In this document: piece by piece, positions 35,293 to 46,229 of the stretch | How the letters are laid out: each line of letters starts with the position of its first letter | Position numbering within the stretch: position 1 is the stretch's first letter | Notes under the pieces: model-generated | Told to the model about the DNA's origin: nothing | Seen by the model: the letters and a program-made list of their open reading frames with translations, nothing else | Database searches by the model: none | Translations under genes and position numbers: made by a program | Assembly (NCBI GenBank): GCA_907164885.2 | Contig: OU015501.1 | Location: 64,180,693 to 64,244,692, forward strand | Origin: Dolomedes plantarius | Lineage: Eukaryota; Arthropoda; Arachnida; Araneae; Dolomedidae | DNA: 64,000 bases | Direction of reading: 5' to 3'

Positions 35293-36623
35293 ACCGGGTG
35301 CGTCATAATTTCGTGCAAAGTTCGTAATAAAAGAAGTAATGCTTGAAAAAATTTCTGTTTGCACCAATAGGATCAGAGGGACATTGGATTCTTTTTCCAT
35401 GTAAAAAAAAATGTTTCCAAAAGTAACCGAAAGAGGACGCTCGCACACCACACTGAGACGTTTTATGCAAATCAGGTTATCAATAAAACACCTGGCTGGA
35501 AATGGAGTCGAAGCCGGCAGCATGCTTTCTTTACCAGATCGAGCGTTTGTGGTTAAACTTTTCTACAAGAATGGTGAATCCACAAGTGTTGCATTGTGAA
35601 TGTTTCGCACGGAGAAAGGACTGAAGGCGCAAAAAAGCCCTATTTCATTGAATGGTATACTGAATTTAGTTCGATGTTTTGAGGAAACAGGGAGTTTGGA
35701 GGATCGTCCACGAAGTGGCAGACCATCCTTGAGCGCTGACAGCGTCCATGTTGTACAAAGTGTCATGGAAGATTTGGCAGCCGAGCCATCAACGGGAAGT
35801 AGCAATGCTCGTGACGCTGGGAGAAGAACGGGGATTCCGGAACCATCGATTCGACGTATTCTGCATGGAATGTTGAATCTGTTTCAGTACAAAATCCAGG
35901 CACTTCACCAGCTATTACCGACAGATACATATGTAAGACAAAACATGTACAGTCACTGCAGCACGGTATCTTACGCTTTTACGTGACAACGTTAAGTCTG
36001 CATTAGAAGTCTTGGAAAGACATGCGTTACCTGTTGTCACCTTCATGCTGGATGGTGCCTCGCCCCACATTTCACGTGATATCAAGACGTCCCTGTTGGA
36101 ATCTTTCCCTGAAGACCGAGTGATAAGTCGTGGTTGTCAGGTTCATTGGCCCTCACGATCACCAGACTTGAAACCGGCATATTTTTAGTTGCGGGGATAC
36201 TTAAAGTCTCGTGTGTACCGGGGCTCCCTAACCACTTTGGAGGAACTGAAAAATACCATTCGACAAACAGTCGCTGCCATCGATGGGGACATGCTACACT
36301 CCGCTATAATGGGAGTAGTGACGTGCCTCACTTGCGTATTACCTTGTACTGGTGATAATGTTGAACATCTGTTACTTTAAAATAAATGCACATTCTTTTG
36401 TTACTATCATCTGTTTGATTTTCTGTACGTGTTTGCCTGATTTGCATAAAACGTCTCAGTATAACGTCTTTGCACCCTCTTTCGGTTACTTTTGTAAACT
36501 TTTTTTACGTGGAAAAAAAATCCAATGTCCCTCTGATCCTATTAGCTCAAACAGAAAATTTTTGAGCATTACTCCTTTTATTACGAATTTTTGAACTTTG
36601 CACGAATTTATGACACATCCGGT
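35293..36623 (+). mobile_element. Tc1/mariner-superfamily element with ~147-bp inverted termini
   Basis: The left terminus, ACCGGGTGCGTCATAATTTC at 35293, matches the complement of the right end at 36623. The similarity extends about 147 bp (35293-35440 and 36477-36623), with shared blocks such as AATAGGATCAGAGGGACATT and AAAGTAACCGAAAGAGG and one 8-bp gap. Such long termini are unusual for classic Tc1 but known for some branches. The element lies between two TA runs. Inside is one internally deleted transposase frame. Confidence 0.9.
35522..36380 (+). pseudogene. DUF4817-type transposase, internally deleted
   Basis: An ATG at 35522 opens MLSLPDRAFVVKLFYKNGES, the DUF4817-type helix-turn-helix start, with a stop after 25 codons. 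The paired DNA-binding region continues with FEETGSLEDRPRSGRPSLS and RRTGIPEPSIRRILHGMLN (to about 35880). Near 35955 the sequence jumps to ARYLTLLRDNV, so the region that normally holds the first catalytic Asp (WTDEAHFSL type) is absent. The rest reads VVTFMLDGASPHISRDI with the second Asp, RSPDLKPAYF where the third acidic residue is Tyr and a stop follows, then LRGYLKSRVYRGS and a normal C-terminus at 36380. The protein family is widespread in arthropods and abundant in spiders. Confidence 0.85.
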
Positions 36624-36641
36624 ATATATATATATATATAT

Positions 36642-37880
36642 AAATTTGATTTAGAGAAATTTATCCCTTGAATTGCCGCAGTAATTAACCTGCTGTTGTC
36701 ATATTAATTACAGTAAAAATTGTACTTTAGAGATTTTCAAATTATTCATTTTACATAAAAACGAAAGTAAAACTATTGTGTAAGTGTGAAACACAGTTTC
36801 AGTAATATAAGGTACTGTACTCTTAATTAGAAGAACGAAAATGTCGGTGGAACGGGGGGTAGCATTAGAAGACTGACTATAATTGGGAACGCGAGGATTA
36901 CTGTTTTAAATAAAAAAACCTACAAATTTTGAATATTTTTTCAATTTCCACTTTAGATGACTTTTAATTTTTTTCACTCTTTTTTCACCAAACTGGGTAA
37001 TATTATCCGTTATCTAAGTCTGTGAAGAAGATTATATTCTTATTTGCATTCCACTGATATTAGAGTTCTCATAAATAGAAGTATTCTCTTACTTAAATCA
37101 CTTAAACTAATCCCAGAAAAGAATTTACGTGCCTTTTTCATAAAATAATATCATTATATTATTAAATAAAATCCACTGAATATTTTTTAATGAAGTGGGG
37201 ATTAATAGCTTTAAAGATGAATTACTAAAGCTTTCTCAGATTTTCTCTAAAAAAACATCCCTTATCCAAATTTAGGAAATTTACGCTTTTATTCCTTTAG
37301 ATAGTACTATTTATAGAAGTTTTTATTGATTACTTAATACTTTAATTAAAAGAAAATGTTTTAAAAGAAGGGTAAATTAATGTTCTTCGTTAAAATGGTG
37401 ATAGAGAGGCAGAAAATGTAATAAGACAGCACTCATAAAAAATTTTGGAATATAACTAAGGAGACTATTCTTTTGTCTTAGCGGAAAAGCTTGCTTATAG
37501 TTAAAAAATCATTAATGCTTGATTATTATCGTGCAGAATATAATGAAATTCTCGTCAGATGTTTTAAACACTTGTCTTTAAAATTATAGGGTTTTAAAGA
37601 CCTTTTAAAGAGACCGACTAAGAACGTTCCAACATAAATAAACACGTTGCGTGGGTTTTTTTAACTGATAAGTTGAAAACTATTCTGTAGTAAATATCAA
37701 ATTATCATATTTGTGATAAGTAGATTTGATATTTAAAACTGAGGACTTTTAAAATGTTGAATCCAAAATTTAACCTTTGCTTTCCATGAGGGTAAAGGAA
37801 TGATATCATGTACCTCATTTGGTCCATAAAGAGATGCGACGAAAATCTGTGAACTGAAACTGGACTTAGTAGATAAGAAC
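36642..37880. other. AT-rich DNA, nothing assigned
   Basis: No recognisable gene or element. Confidence 0.5.
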
Positions 37881-38030
37881 GGGACCCCGGGTTGCCCAAA
37901 TTGGTCGGCAGACCTGTACTGTCCGTCCAGCGCCCAGGCCCATACTAAATATAAACCGAACAGGGGAAATAAACCTTGGCTGTGTTTTCAGGTATTGCTA
38001 CGCAGCTTCTGGTCTTCAGGTTCACCAAGC
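37881..38030 (+). repeat. Dispersed repeat family B, copy 1
   Basis: About 150 bp that match 42644-42795 in the same orientation. Conserved blocks include CCCCGGGTTGC, AATTGGTCGGCAGA, TGTACTGTCCGTCC, CCCAGGCCCA, TAAACCGAACAGGGGAAAT and GGTCTTCAG. The GGTTGC..AATTGGTCGGCAG stretch looks like a tRNA D-arm/A box, so a SINE head is possible, but no B box or tail was found. It is GC-rich relative to its surroundings. Confidence 0.85.
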
Positions 38031-38553
38031 ATATGAACTAACGTCCGGGAAGCATAATATTTGTGAATTTTCACATAAGAACACATTGCCCCTCTGATAC
38101 CGAGTCCATGTTCGATGTCCTTGACTATGACGCATGTAACCAGCATACACGTAACCATGGCACAGTCACAACGTGCATTCTGGTACCCAGGGGCCATATG
38201 AGCGTCTGGCTATCTGGAACATCTCTTCCCAGAGACTTCTTTTATCTGTTATTTTGGATGCAGTTGCTCTTATGGTGGCTGTTAACTTTAGGAAAGTTGA
38301 CAGAAACTTCCTGCAGTCAATGCCAGATACCGTTCCCGATGAATGGTTATAACTCTTCGAACCCCTTTTACTGTTTGTCGTCTAACGTATCTAGTGTTTT
38401 CGAATTCTCTGCACAGTATGGATACATTGGAGTACACCGAATGCTCCAAAAATGTCGTCTGTTGCTGTCTTCATTCCATCATTATCCTTTACAATTTTTT
38501 ACGAGGATAGAAGGAAATCGGAATGATACTTGCACTCTGTGGTCAGCTGTTAC
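38031..38553. other. Open frame region of 167 codons without recognised homology
   Basis: The longest uninterrupted frame in the window (plus strand, 38063-38566) lies here and continues 12 bp into the palindrome that follows. Its product would have a hydrophobic stretch (FFYLLFWMQLLLWWLLTLG) that could be a membrane segment, but composition is irregular and nothing else supports a gene. Because it begins directly after repeat B copy 1 it may be a longer part of that repeat present only in this copy. Confidence 0.3.
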
Positions 38554-38747
38554 TATTTGTAAATAGTTTTTCTCATACCTATATTTATCATCCGTTATTT
38601 ACGTTAAATATGTGACGTTAAAAGTCACATATTTACGTTAAATATGTGACTTTTATACGTGCACACACCTTTAACTGGTAAAATTTTCAAGTAACTTTAC
38701 CAGTGAACTGAGATAAATATAGGTATGAGAAAAACTATTTACAAATA
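38554..38747. repeat. Compound palindrome with 36-bp perfect arms
   Basis: The arm at 38554-38589 is exactly complementary to 38712-38747. The 122-nt interval contains two further hairpins: TAAATATGTGAC (12-bp arm, near 38604) pairing with its complement around a 7-nt loop, and ACTGGTAAA (9-bp arm) pairing with TTTACCAGT. TTACGTTAAATATGTGAC also occurs twice in direct orientation. The structure would fold into a long stem topped by a two-hairpin loop. No target duplication is visible. Confidence 0.93.
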
Positions 38748-38869
38748 TATGTTCTTCAGTTGGTAATAACCCTTTACATTATACGTTTTACAAGTCAAAC
38801 TTATCTTTTAGTCCTGACTGTAGATCAACGTAAGGAGAAACCGTAATGTGGGTAATGTTACTGTAAAAT

Positions 38870-39052
38870 GGGTTACTTTGTGACGGATTTTAAGCTTTTT
38901 CCTGTGCCAGCCGACCAGTTTTAATAGCAGCCCAAAACGAACGATTGCAAAACATTGGTACATCCTTTCCTTGCGTAGTAATGTAATGCGCTAACCCGGA
39001 TGTTTAATTACCATTGAGAAATCAAAGTTAAAATGTGTCACAAAGTTGCCCC
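38870..39052. repeat. Inverted-motif unit 1 (MITE-like)
   Basis: GGGTTACTTTGTGAC at 38870 and its near-complement GTCACAAAGTTGCCCC ending at 39052 bound 183 bp. A second unit with the same motif pair starts 10 bp later. Target duplications are not clear, so these could be MITEs or subterminal repeats of one larger element. Confidence 0.5.
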
Positions 39053-39061
39053 ACCGAATAA

Positions 39062-39431
39062 GGGTACTTTGTGACATTCTGTGTTTTTGACTTGAAATCC
39101 GATAGGAAAATTTACTTTACACAAAGTTAGACAGTAAAACGCTTATCAAAGGCTTGATACACAATTATATATACCTATTACAAATATTGGATAGCTTTAT
39201 CTATATCTTTGACATCAAAGATACCTCGGGTGGCCAGGACAGCCATCAGGTCTTTGAGATGATGGAGAAATTCGTCTTTCGGCACATTCTGCTCCTTCGG
39301 GTAGTTTTGTCCAGATAGTCAATGCTTCTTTCTCTCCAGTGCTATTTTAGAGGACGGAAAAATGCAAGGAGGAGGTGGGTCGACTGTGTGTGTTATTTTG
39401 TTAAAGCGTCAATGTGTCACAAAGTAACCCC
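39062..39431. repeat. Inverted-motif unit 2 (MITE-like)
   Basis: GGGTACTTTGTGACA at 39062 and GTCACAAAGTAACCCC ending at 39431 bound 370 bp. The inner part is GC-richer than the region and contains a 40-codon minus-strand open stretch. A pogo/Tigger-type relationship is possible but unproven. Confidence 0.5.
39178..39307 (-). pseudogene. Short coding-like remnant inside inverted-motif unit 2
   Basis: On the minus strand the stretch QNVPKDEFLHHLKDLMAVL followed by ATRGIFDVKDIDKAIQYL ends at a stop at 39178. The PKDEFLHHLKDLM part resembles the region before the C-terminal GIYPLN-type motif of pogo/jerky-like transposases, but the latter motif is not present. It may be a fragment of a transposase or chance. 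Confidence 0.25.
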
Positions 39432-39626
39432 GCCACCTTTCGATATTTAGGTTATGTTCTCATATCTCTCGGAAATATCACTACAGAAAAGTTATATTGC
39501 TCCACAATCTAACCAACATATTGACAATAAAAAATAATTACCTGTGGTAGTTGGTTGTATAAGTTGTTAGTCTTCAGCACACAAAGTTTCCGAAGTTTGA
39601 GTCAACCTGCTGTATCAGTGTATTGC

Positions 39627-39660
39627 CAAACCTGTTGTCAATAGCATGACAACAGGTTTG
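39627..39660. repeat. Perfect 14-bp hairpin with 6-nt loop
   Basis: CAAACCTGTTGTCA (39627-39640), loop ATAGCA, then the exact complement (39647-39660). It is GC-richer than its surroundings and strong enough to form a stable RNA or DNA hairpin. Confidence 0.9.
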
Positions 39661-42643
39661 AACAGTACACTGGCCAGCGAAGACAAATGGCACGCAGAAG
39701 CTTTGGAAACCGGCCACTATGTGTCTCTGCATGTCGGACAAGCTGTTGGCGCTGTTCTATGTTTGCCCGGTATCACGGGCGCGGCACAAGATCCGAAATG
39801 CGAAAAAATTGCTGTTTAAGAAAGTTACCCCTGCAGTCGCAAATTAACCCCGTCTTATTGTATAATAAATGCCTCTAGTGCGGAAAATTTAGATATGATT
39901 TAGAGGGGGTAAAATGAGTTTATTTATACTTTAGTTCTTATAAAGATATAAATCTATTGTTAATATCGTCTATAAGATATAAAGAAGGGATAAAGGGAAA
40001 TACTATGATTCTGCTAAAAATATGATATTAATTTTAAATCTATAACAAAGACGAATAATACCTTCAGCACATATTCAACACACATTAATTTGCAAAGTAA
40101 ATAAAGATTAACCTAGCATCTCTATTTAATAATAAAAGGTTTTATCCTTTCATTTAAGAATACGGGTTCTTGGTAAATTTATCAGGAAATCATCAATATT
40201 GTATGATTGAGAGTATCTATGGCAGTATCAATATTGAACACTGCAATAAAAAGGTCTATAATATTTTGATAAGCTGTCAATTAATCAAATACACTAGCAT
40301 GCTTTAACACGGTAGTCAGGTTTTCAACCAGCCAACCAGGAACTAGGACGAAATTCTATCTTTAGTAAGTAATCTTCATTCCCTATTAGTCAAAATCCTA
40401 ATTTCTGTAGCATTTCTTAACTGAAATCTGTTCGCTGACTGAGATCAACTCGCCGACAAATACTGTACGCTCGCATGCATGATACTTATTGAAAATAGGG
40501 TGAAATGTAAAATACATTTAATATGTAGTTAATTAAAAAGTCAAATAATCTGAATGCAGGTTATATCTTTTATGAAGCTATAATTGCATTTTTCTAAAAT
40601 TTTCTTCGACTGGCGTAATAAATTTATATAAATAAACTTTGATTGATGTCTCGAAAGAATGTTAACAATTACTTAGAAGTTTTTAAAATTATTTATTTAT
40701 CCTCTTATAATAACTTTTATTCTAAAAAGGCGTGTCATGTTTACAGTATTTAGTTAAAGTATATAAAACACTTTCTGAGCAATTTTTTCAAATAATCAGT
40801 GCTTTATACTAAAAGAAATGCGAATGTTTAATGAATAAGTAACTAAACAAGTCAAAACTTCCACAGACGCATTAACGGCGTGAAAAAATGAAGATTTTCT
40901 CCACTAGCCTCATCAAGCCTCATTCTCCATGTAGAAAAATCTTGTAACGTTCAAAATAAAATGCTTCAAAACTATATGATACTTAATACTCCACATGGAA
41001 TAGTTGTGCTATCGCTAACAATTTTCATAAAATAATACACTAGGTATGTCCGTGATTCTTTTTCTAGGTAAGATTTCCTTTTTTTATCATAATTATGTTT
41101 TTCTATAAATTTTCTTGCCGGAAAAATATTGAGATACTGCTTAATTTTTAATACTTCCTTAGACCTTTTAGTTTATAAAAGACGTTATTTAAATCTTTTG
41201 AATTTGATATGACAACTGCTTTGATGTCATTGCTCAGAAAATTATGATGAGATTCATCAGAAAATAATACAGAACATGATATTCTTCTAAATTTTACGCT
41301 TTAGAAGACATACCAGATATAACCTGAATATTTTAAGAGAAAACGAACACTAGGTAAAGGAACAAAGAGAAGCTAGGATTTCCTTTTCTTATCCTACTTT
41401 CAGAAGACCTCACTTAAATTTCACGTTTTCAATTTAAAAAATAGAAGCTATCCTCAAAAGCTTCTAGTATTTTCAAAATTAGAAGGAAATTACATCTGTT
41501 ATGTAATGTTACTTTTATAAAACAAATTCGTGATAAATTTATTTCTAATATCCGTAAAAGCCAAAAGAAAACATATATTTCATTTCTCAAAGATATAAGG
41601 CAATTACGTGCAGATATATATGCAACACAAATATACTTTTACCTAGTTAAGATAAAAAACTATGCTTCGTAATAATATTTATCTTTCCAGATAAAATTAA
41701 TCTATACCATTAATGAAAGTTTTTATATTTTGTTAGTTTTTTAATCATTTGCTGGATTTGTCATCGTAAGATTCCCTTCATTAACTTTCTCATGAGCATA
41801 TACACGCTGAGTTATGGTGAATAATTATTTTTGTTGTGAAAAATATGGATTTATTTAATTTACGAATGCCTGGTTGTTAGCAGTCAATATATTAGCAGTC
41901 TTGCTTCCAAATACATTTGCAAAATAAAATAAGAATTATCTAATACAAAGCACGTTTCCATTGTTCACCGTTCATAGGATGACCTGAGTTACAAACAGAG
42001 CAGCTCCCAGTTTATATTTTGAAAAAAAAAACATTTTTGTGGAATTCAATTTCTGTTTGTTAGAATTGTCCGATGTCATCTTAAATATTAGATTTTAAAT
42101 ATTAAATTTTCTGTTTGTTTTTTGTCTACATTCTTCTTATAATTATCTAGCTCTGTTATTTTTAATTTCATTCATATATAAATATAAAAGTAATGAAAAT
42201 AAAAGAGTTTTTGGCTCAGTAAATTAATTGTGATTTCGTACAAAATGAATATAAATTTAATATATGATGTGGACTTAAAAGCAAACTGAGCGCAACATTC
42301 ATGCTGTTATGTTAATGTTATCGCTATATATATAAGCAACTCTCAAATGTGTTTAAAAAGCATATTAAGAATTCATATAAAATGTGCTAAAAGGGTGTTC
42401 ATTCTCATAAAGTAACCAGTCCTTTAAATGATAGTTTATTTCTTGCGAATTAGGTTAGATGGCACTTTTTTAATAATAATTACAATCTCATGCAAAATTC
42501 TTTTATTTTAATAATTATTAATATTAAGTGAACTTTATATTGCAACTAATACAATCTTTCTCCCATTGCAAATTGCTTTAGAGTTACACTTGTTATTATT
42601 GTCAGATTTAGTCATGCTTACCTTCCTTTTTACTCCTACTTGT
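39661..42643. other. Mostly AT-rich DNA, nothing assigned
   Basis: The first 230 bp are GC-richer and contain a 63-codon frame without recognised domain. The remainder has no gene or element that I can identify. Confidence 0.5.
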
Positions 42644-42795
42644 AGGGCCCCGGGTTGCTCCAATTGGTCGGCAGATCTGTACTGTCCGTCCGGCTCCCAG
42701 GCCCACACTATTCATAAACCGAACAGGGGAAATCAACGCTCGGTTGAGTTTGCAGGTTTTGCTACTCAGCGCCGGTCTTCAGTTTGAACAAGGCT
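42644..42795 (+). repeat. Dispersed repeat family B, copy 2
   Basis: Second copy of the GC-rich repeat described at 37881-38030, in the same orientation and of similar length. The 73-codon frame over this region is not conserved in copy 1 and should not be taken as a gene. Confidence 0.85.
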
Positions 42796-43578
42796 TATTA
42801 GCCGTGGTAGCCGTAATAGTTTGGAATTAATCTTACTTGTTTTCCAATAAATTATCTTCCTAAATGTTGTTTTTCTCCCAGCTATCCATAACTATTCAAA
42901 TATAGCAGAAAGCTGCTTTCCTCCTATGATCTTTCCTTTATGCGGACTTACTCTTTGGGTTAACTTTGAGATATACTTTGATTTATTCAGCACTCTTTGC
43001 TTATGTTGATATCAAGCAGTTCAGAATACCACCATTTTGTTTTCTATATTCCTTGGCATTATTAATGACTATTTCTAATAGACTTTTGAATTTTTTTAAT
43101 ATTTTGTTAGATTGTTGTCTACCCTCATTTAAAATCTTGATCAAATTTTGCTCCCGTCATTTGCTAACTTTTTTTACAAAACATAGCTTAAAACCGGGTT
43201 ACTTATAAGGATAGATTTTCGGTAGTAATTATTTTGAATCTGAAATGGGATTTTTTAAGGCTAACATTCAAGGAAATGACATAGCAAACTTTCGATATGA
43301 AATAATAAATAATACATCTCAAATATTTCTACTGGTATCTGAAATAAAAGAAATGTCTGCTCATAATGATTTCCATCATTCTTAGCATTTAATTGAGCTG
43401 TACTTAATGATTCGGTTAATGTGCAGTTGATCTTTCACTCTCTATCTTTTTCTCTCCCACAAAAAACTTTTAACCTTTATCGTCCTTTATTGCTAGAAGA
43501 AATTATTATAATACACAATATTTTGTCACTGCTATATTGTTACTTTTCTATAATCTAGTTTCCCCTTTAAAGCAATAA
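42796..43578. other. AT-rich DNA, nothing assigned
   Basis: No recognisable gene or element. The 80-codon frame at 42966 has no recognised domain. Confidence 0.5.
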
Positions 43579-43589
43579 CTGTTTTATTC

Positions 43590-43643
43590 CCTGGAATGAA
43601 AAACTCCGGCCAGAGGGCATAAGTACCAACAGCAATAACAACT
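43590..43643 (+). mobile_element. 54-bp 3' stub of SINE family S
   Basis: Perfect 11-bp repeats, CTGTTTTATTC at 43579-43589 and 43644-43654, enclose 54 bp that match the 3' end of family S: GGCCAGAGGGCATAAG followed by a CAA-type tail. This is an extreme 5' truncation during target-primed insertion, here on the plus strand. Confidence 0.9.
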
Positions 43644-43654
43644 CTGTTTTATTC

Positions 43655-44289
43655 AAAATAAGTTTTACTTGCTGTGCTAGATAATTTAGAAAATAATAAT
43701 CAAGTAACAGTTTAAGTTGAAAGAGGTCACAGTAAAGCTGCATTTTTTCCCTAGTAAAAACTGTCTAGTTTTTGTGAATTGTTGCAAAAGGAGAGAATAT
43801 TAATGTGATTGTTATACAAATTGTTTCTAAAGTATTTCATCGCTATATTCCTGTTCATTCTTTTATGTCTTAATTTTTATTCAATAGCAAAATCTTATAA
43901 TGAGGTATTTAAAAGCTCTCACGTGTTTTAATGCAAAATAGGAAAGATAATTTTCTTAGCAGCATAATGATAGAAACTCAAATAATATTTTGAACAAACC
44001 AAAAATTAAATTTTCGGATATAGGATAAAAATAATTTTCATATCTTATTTTATAATAAAGTAATTGTTCCTTTCAAGAAAACCCTTAAACAACAAAAGCA
44101 TTATAAATAAAAATAAAAATATTTGTATTTTTCAATGTATACGTACTTAAATTTTTTTCTAAATGCTACTTGTTGCCAATTTTTAAGAAGGACGTAGCAA
44201 TCTTAATAACTATAAATTATTTGGTATTTTGCGGTATACTAATTTTGTTGTAGCTTATTTTAATAAAAATCTAAGGTTATAAGAATCCA
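43655..44289. other. AT-rich DNA, nothing assigned
   Basis: No recognisable gene or element; it ends where the 5'-truncated LINE begins. Confidence 0.5.
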
Positions 44290-46229
44290 AAATCTGAAGC
44301 CATCTATTCAAAAGCCGCCTACGACGCTGTCTGGAAAGAGAAACTTCTGTTGAGGCTTTGTGAACTGGTACTAAAACCCAATATGTTTAAATGGATTCGT
44401 AGATTCATTGGGAACTGCATATGTATGGTCAAATGCGCTGATAGCTCCTCAAACTCTAAGGTTCTGCAGACTGGCCTTCCTCAGGGAGATGTCGGTAGCT
44501 GCAATTTATTCAACAGTTATAGAAATGAGTTTGTTTTGTTGCTTAAAAGTATTCCTAATATAAAATGTCTTCTTTATGCAGATAACCTGGTTATCTGGAT
44601 TGAATCTATAAAGAAAAATGCAAAATTTTCAGTAAAAGTACACTAAACTCGGCATCTCTGATTCTTGAGGACTCGGGCATTTCTAAATATACGAGTATTA
44701 ATTTTTCTAAAACATGCTTCCAAAGCTTTTCTCTCACTCATAAACCTGTTGAATTCTCTCTTTACCATAGTGGGGTGCAGGTGCCTGAAATAAGTGACTT
44801 TTCATACATAGGTTACACATTTGATCGTAAACTTAATTGGAAGCAGCATGCATTAAATATTATTAATAAAGCGTATAAACGACTTTCATTTTTAAAGCAT
44901 CTCGCTGGCTGTAGATGAGGATGTTCCAGATCAACTCTTAATTTGATTTACAAGGCATTTATCCTTCCTATTATCCCCTATTGGACTGAATTTCTTGTAG
45001 TCTTATCGATGCAAATGAAATAAATTGCCGGACCAATTTCAAAATCAAGCCCTCCACTTACTATCTAGAGCTGTAAAATTAACTCCCATAGACGCTATGC
45101 TGCTCTACACTGAAAATGGGCCTATTTAATCAATTATTGAAGAAAGGGCTGTACTCATGTAGAAAAAATTCTTAAAACCTGGATTATCTCTCTTTCGAAT
45201 TCCAAAGACTCTCAGCAACTTACACTCCCAAAAGGACTACTGAAGGGGGTACTCGAGTTGAAAGAACTGTTTGATTTCAACTTTCTTCTTGAGCAACTGC
45301 AAGTGTCTCGTAATCCCATTAAAATAAAACAGTTTGACGTCAGCCCAAATTAACTTGCAACTAACTACTAACTTAACAAATAACAGATTACGTACTTAAG
45401 AAGTTTACCATCCCTATAGTGTTAAGGTCGTTGCCATACGAAACTATTAACACCCTTTACCCTGAAGTTACCCTAGGTTCCGGATTTATGCAGATGGTTC
45501 CAGAATGGACAACTCCATCAACTGAGGTGCTGTGATATTTTATGGACTGTTCAATATTTGCGACTCGGCTGGGTGGTATGGTATCGATTTTGATAAAGAG
45601 ATCGTGACCCTTAGAATTGCACTTCACCACTTGACTTGTAGACTGTGTACATAAGCTTTCGAGGGCGGTGATCCTTTGTGATTCTAAGTCCGCACTCCAG
45701 GCCATTTATTCCTCAACCATTTCCCAATCAAATACTATCCTTCAAGGCAAATTAAGCCATATTGATTCATCTGATAGAGGTAAATTGACAGTTGTGCAGT
45801 GGATCCCTGACCACTTAGCAATCACGGCAATGAGACGGCCGATTTCTTGGCCAAAAAGGGTACTGCCATCGCCCCAATTTCTCCCCATGATTTGCCTTTT
45901 ATTCAATGAAACTCATTATCCGAAAGCGACAAAAAGATAAACTTGTAGGCCAGGTTTGGGAAAGAAACACTACTAAACTGTGGGAATCTCAATTCCGTGA
46001 CATTCCAGACCATCCGCGAGATAAAGCTGAGGCCTTATTTCGTTTCATCACTGGTCACGACTGTCTAGCATGCCATTTACACCAGATTAAAATTTATGCT
46101 AACCCTTCCTGTATACTGTATTACCTCCAGGAGGATATGAGCAGAACTCACCTTTCCCACTACCCCGCTCTTTCCTTTTCCCAAGAATCTGAACGTTATT
46201 GGGAAACAAAGACTTGCATTGGTTTATAG
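44290..46229 (+). pseudogene. LINE reverse transcriptase-RNase H polyprotein, broken
   Basis: Reverse transcriptase motifs: AYDAVWKEKLLLRL (motif A, near 44320), LQTGLPQGDVGSCNLFNSY (motif B, near 44465) and LLYADNLVIW (motif C, near 44575, where YADD has become YADN). The thumb region reads FSYIGYTFDRKLNWKQHALN and RLSFLKHLAG. RNase H follows: IYADGSRMDNSI (first Asp, near 45487), DFDKEIVTLRIAL (Glu, near 45590), ILCDSKSALQAIYSS (second Asp, near 45670) and VVQWIPDHLAI (last motif, broken after it). The C-terminal part reads KLWESQFRDIP, ALFRFITGHDCLACHLHQI and a degenerate Cys-containing end at 46229. Many stops and frameshifts and the YADN change make it inactive. Confidence 0.88.

Noticed and set aside
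38063..38566. 167-codon open frame, the longest in the window
   Set aside because: No recognised domain, irregular composition, overlaps a palindrome and follows a dispersed repeat; not reported as a gene.
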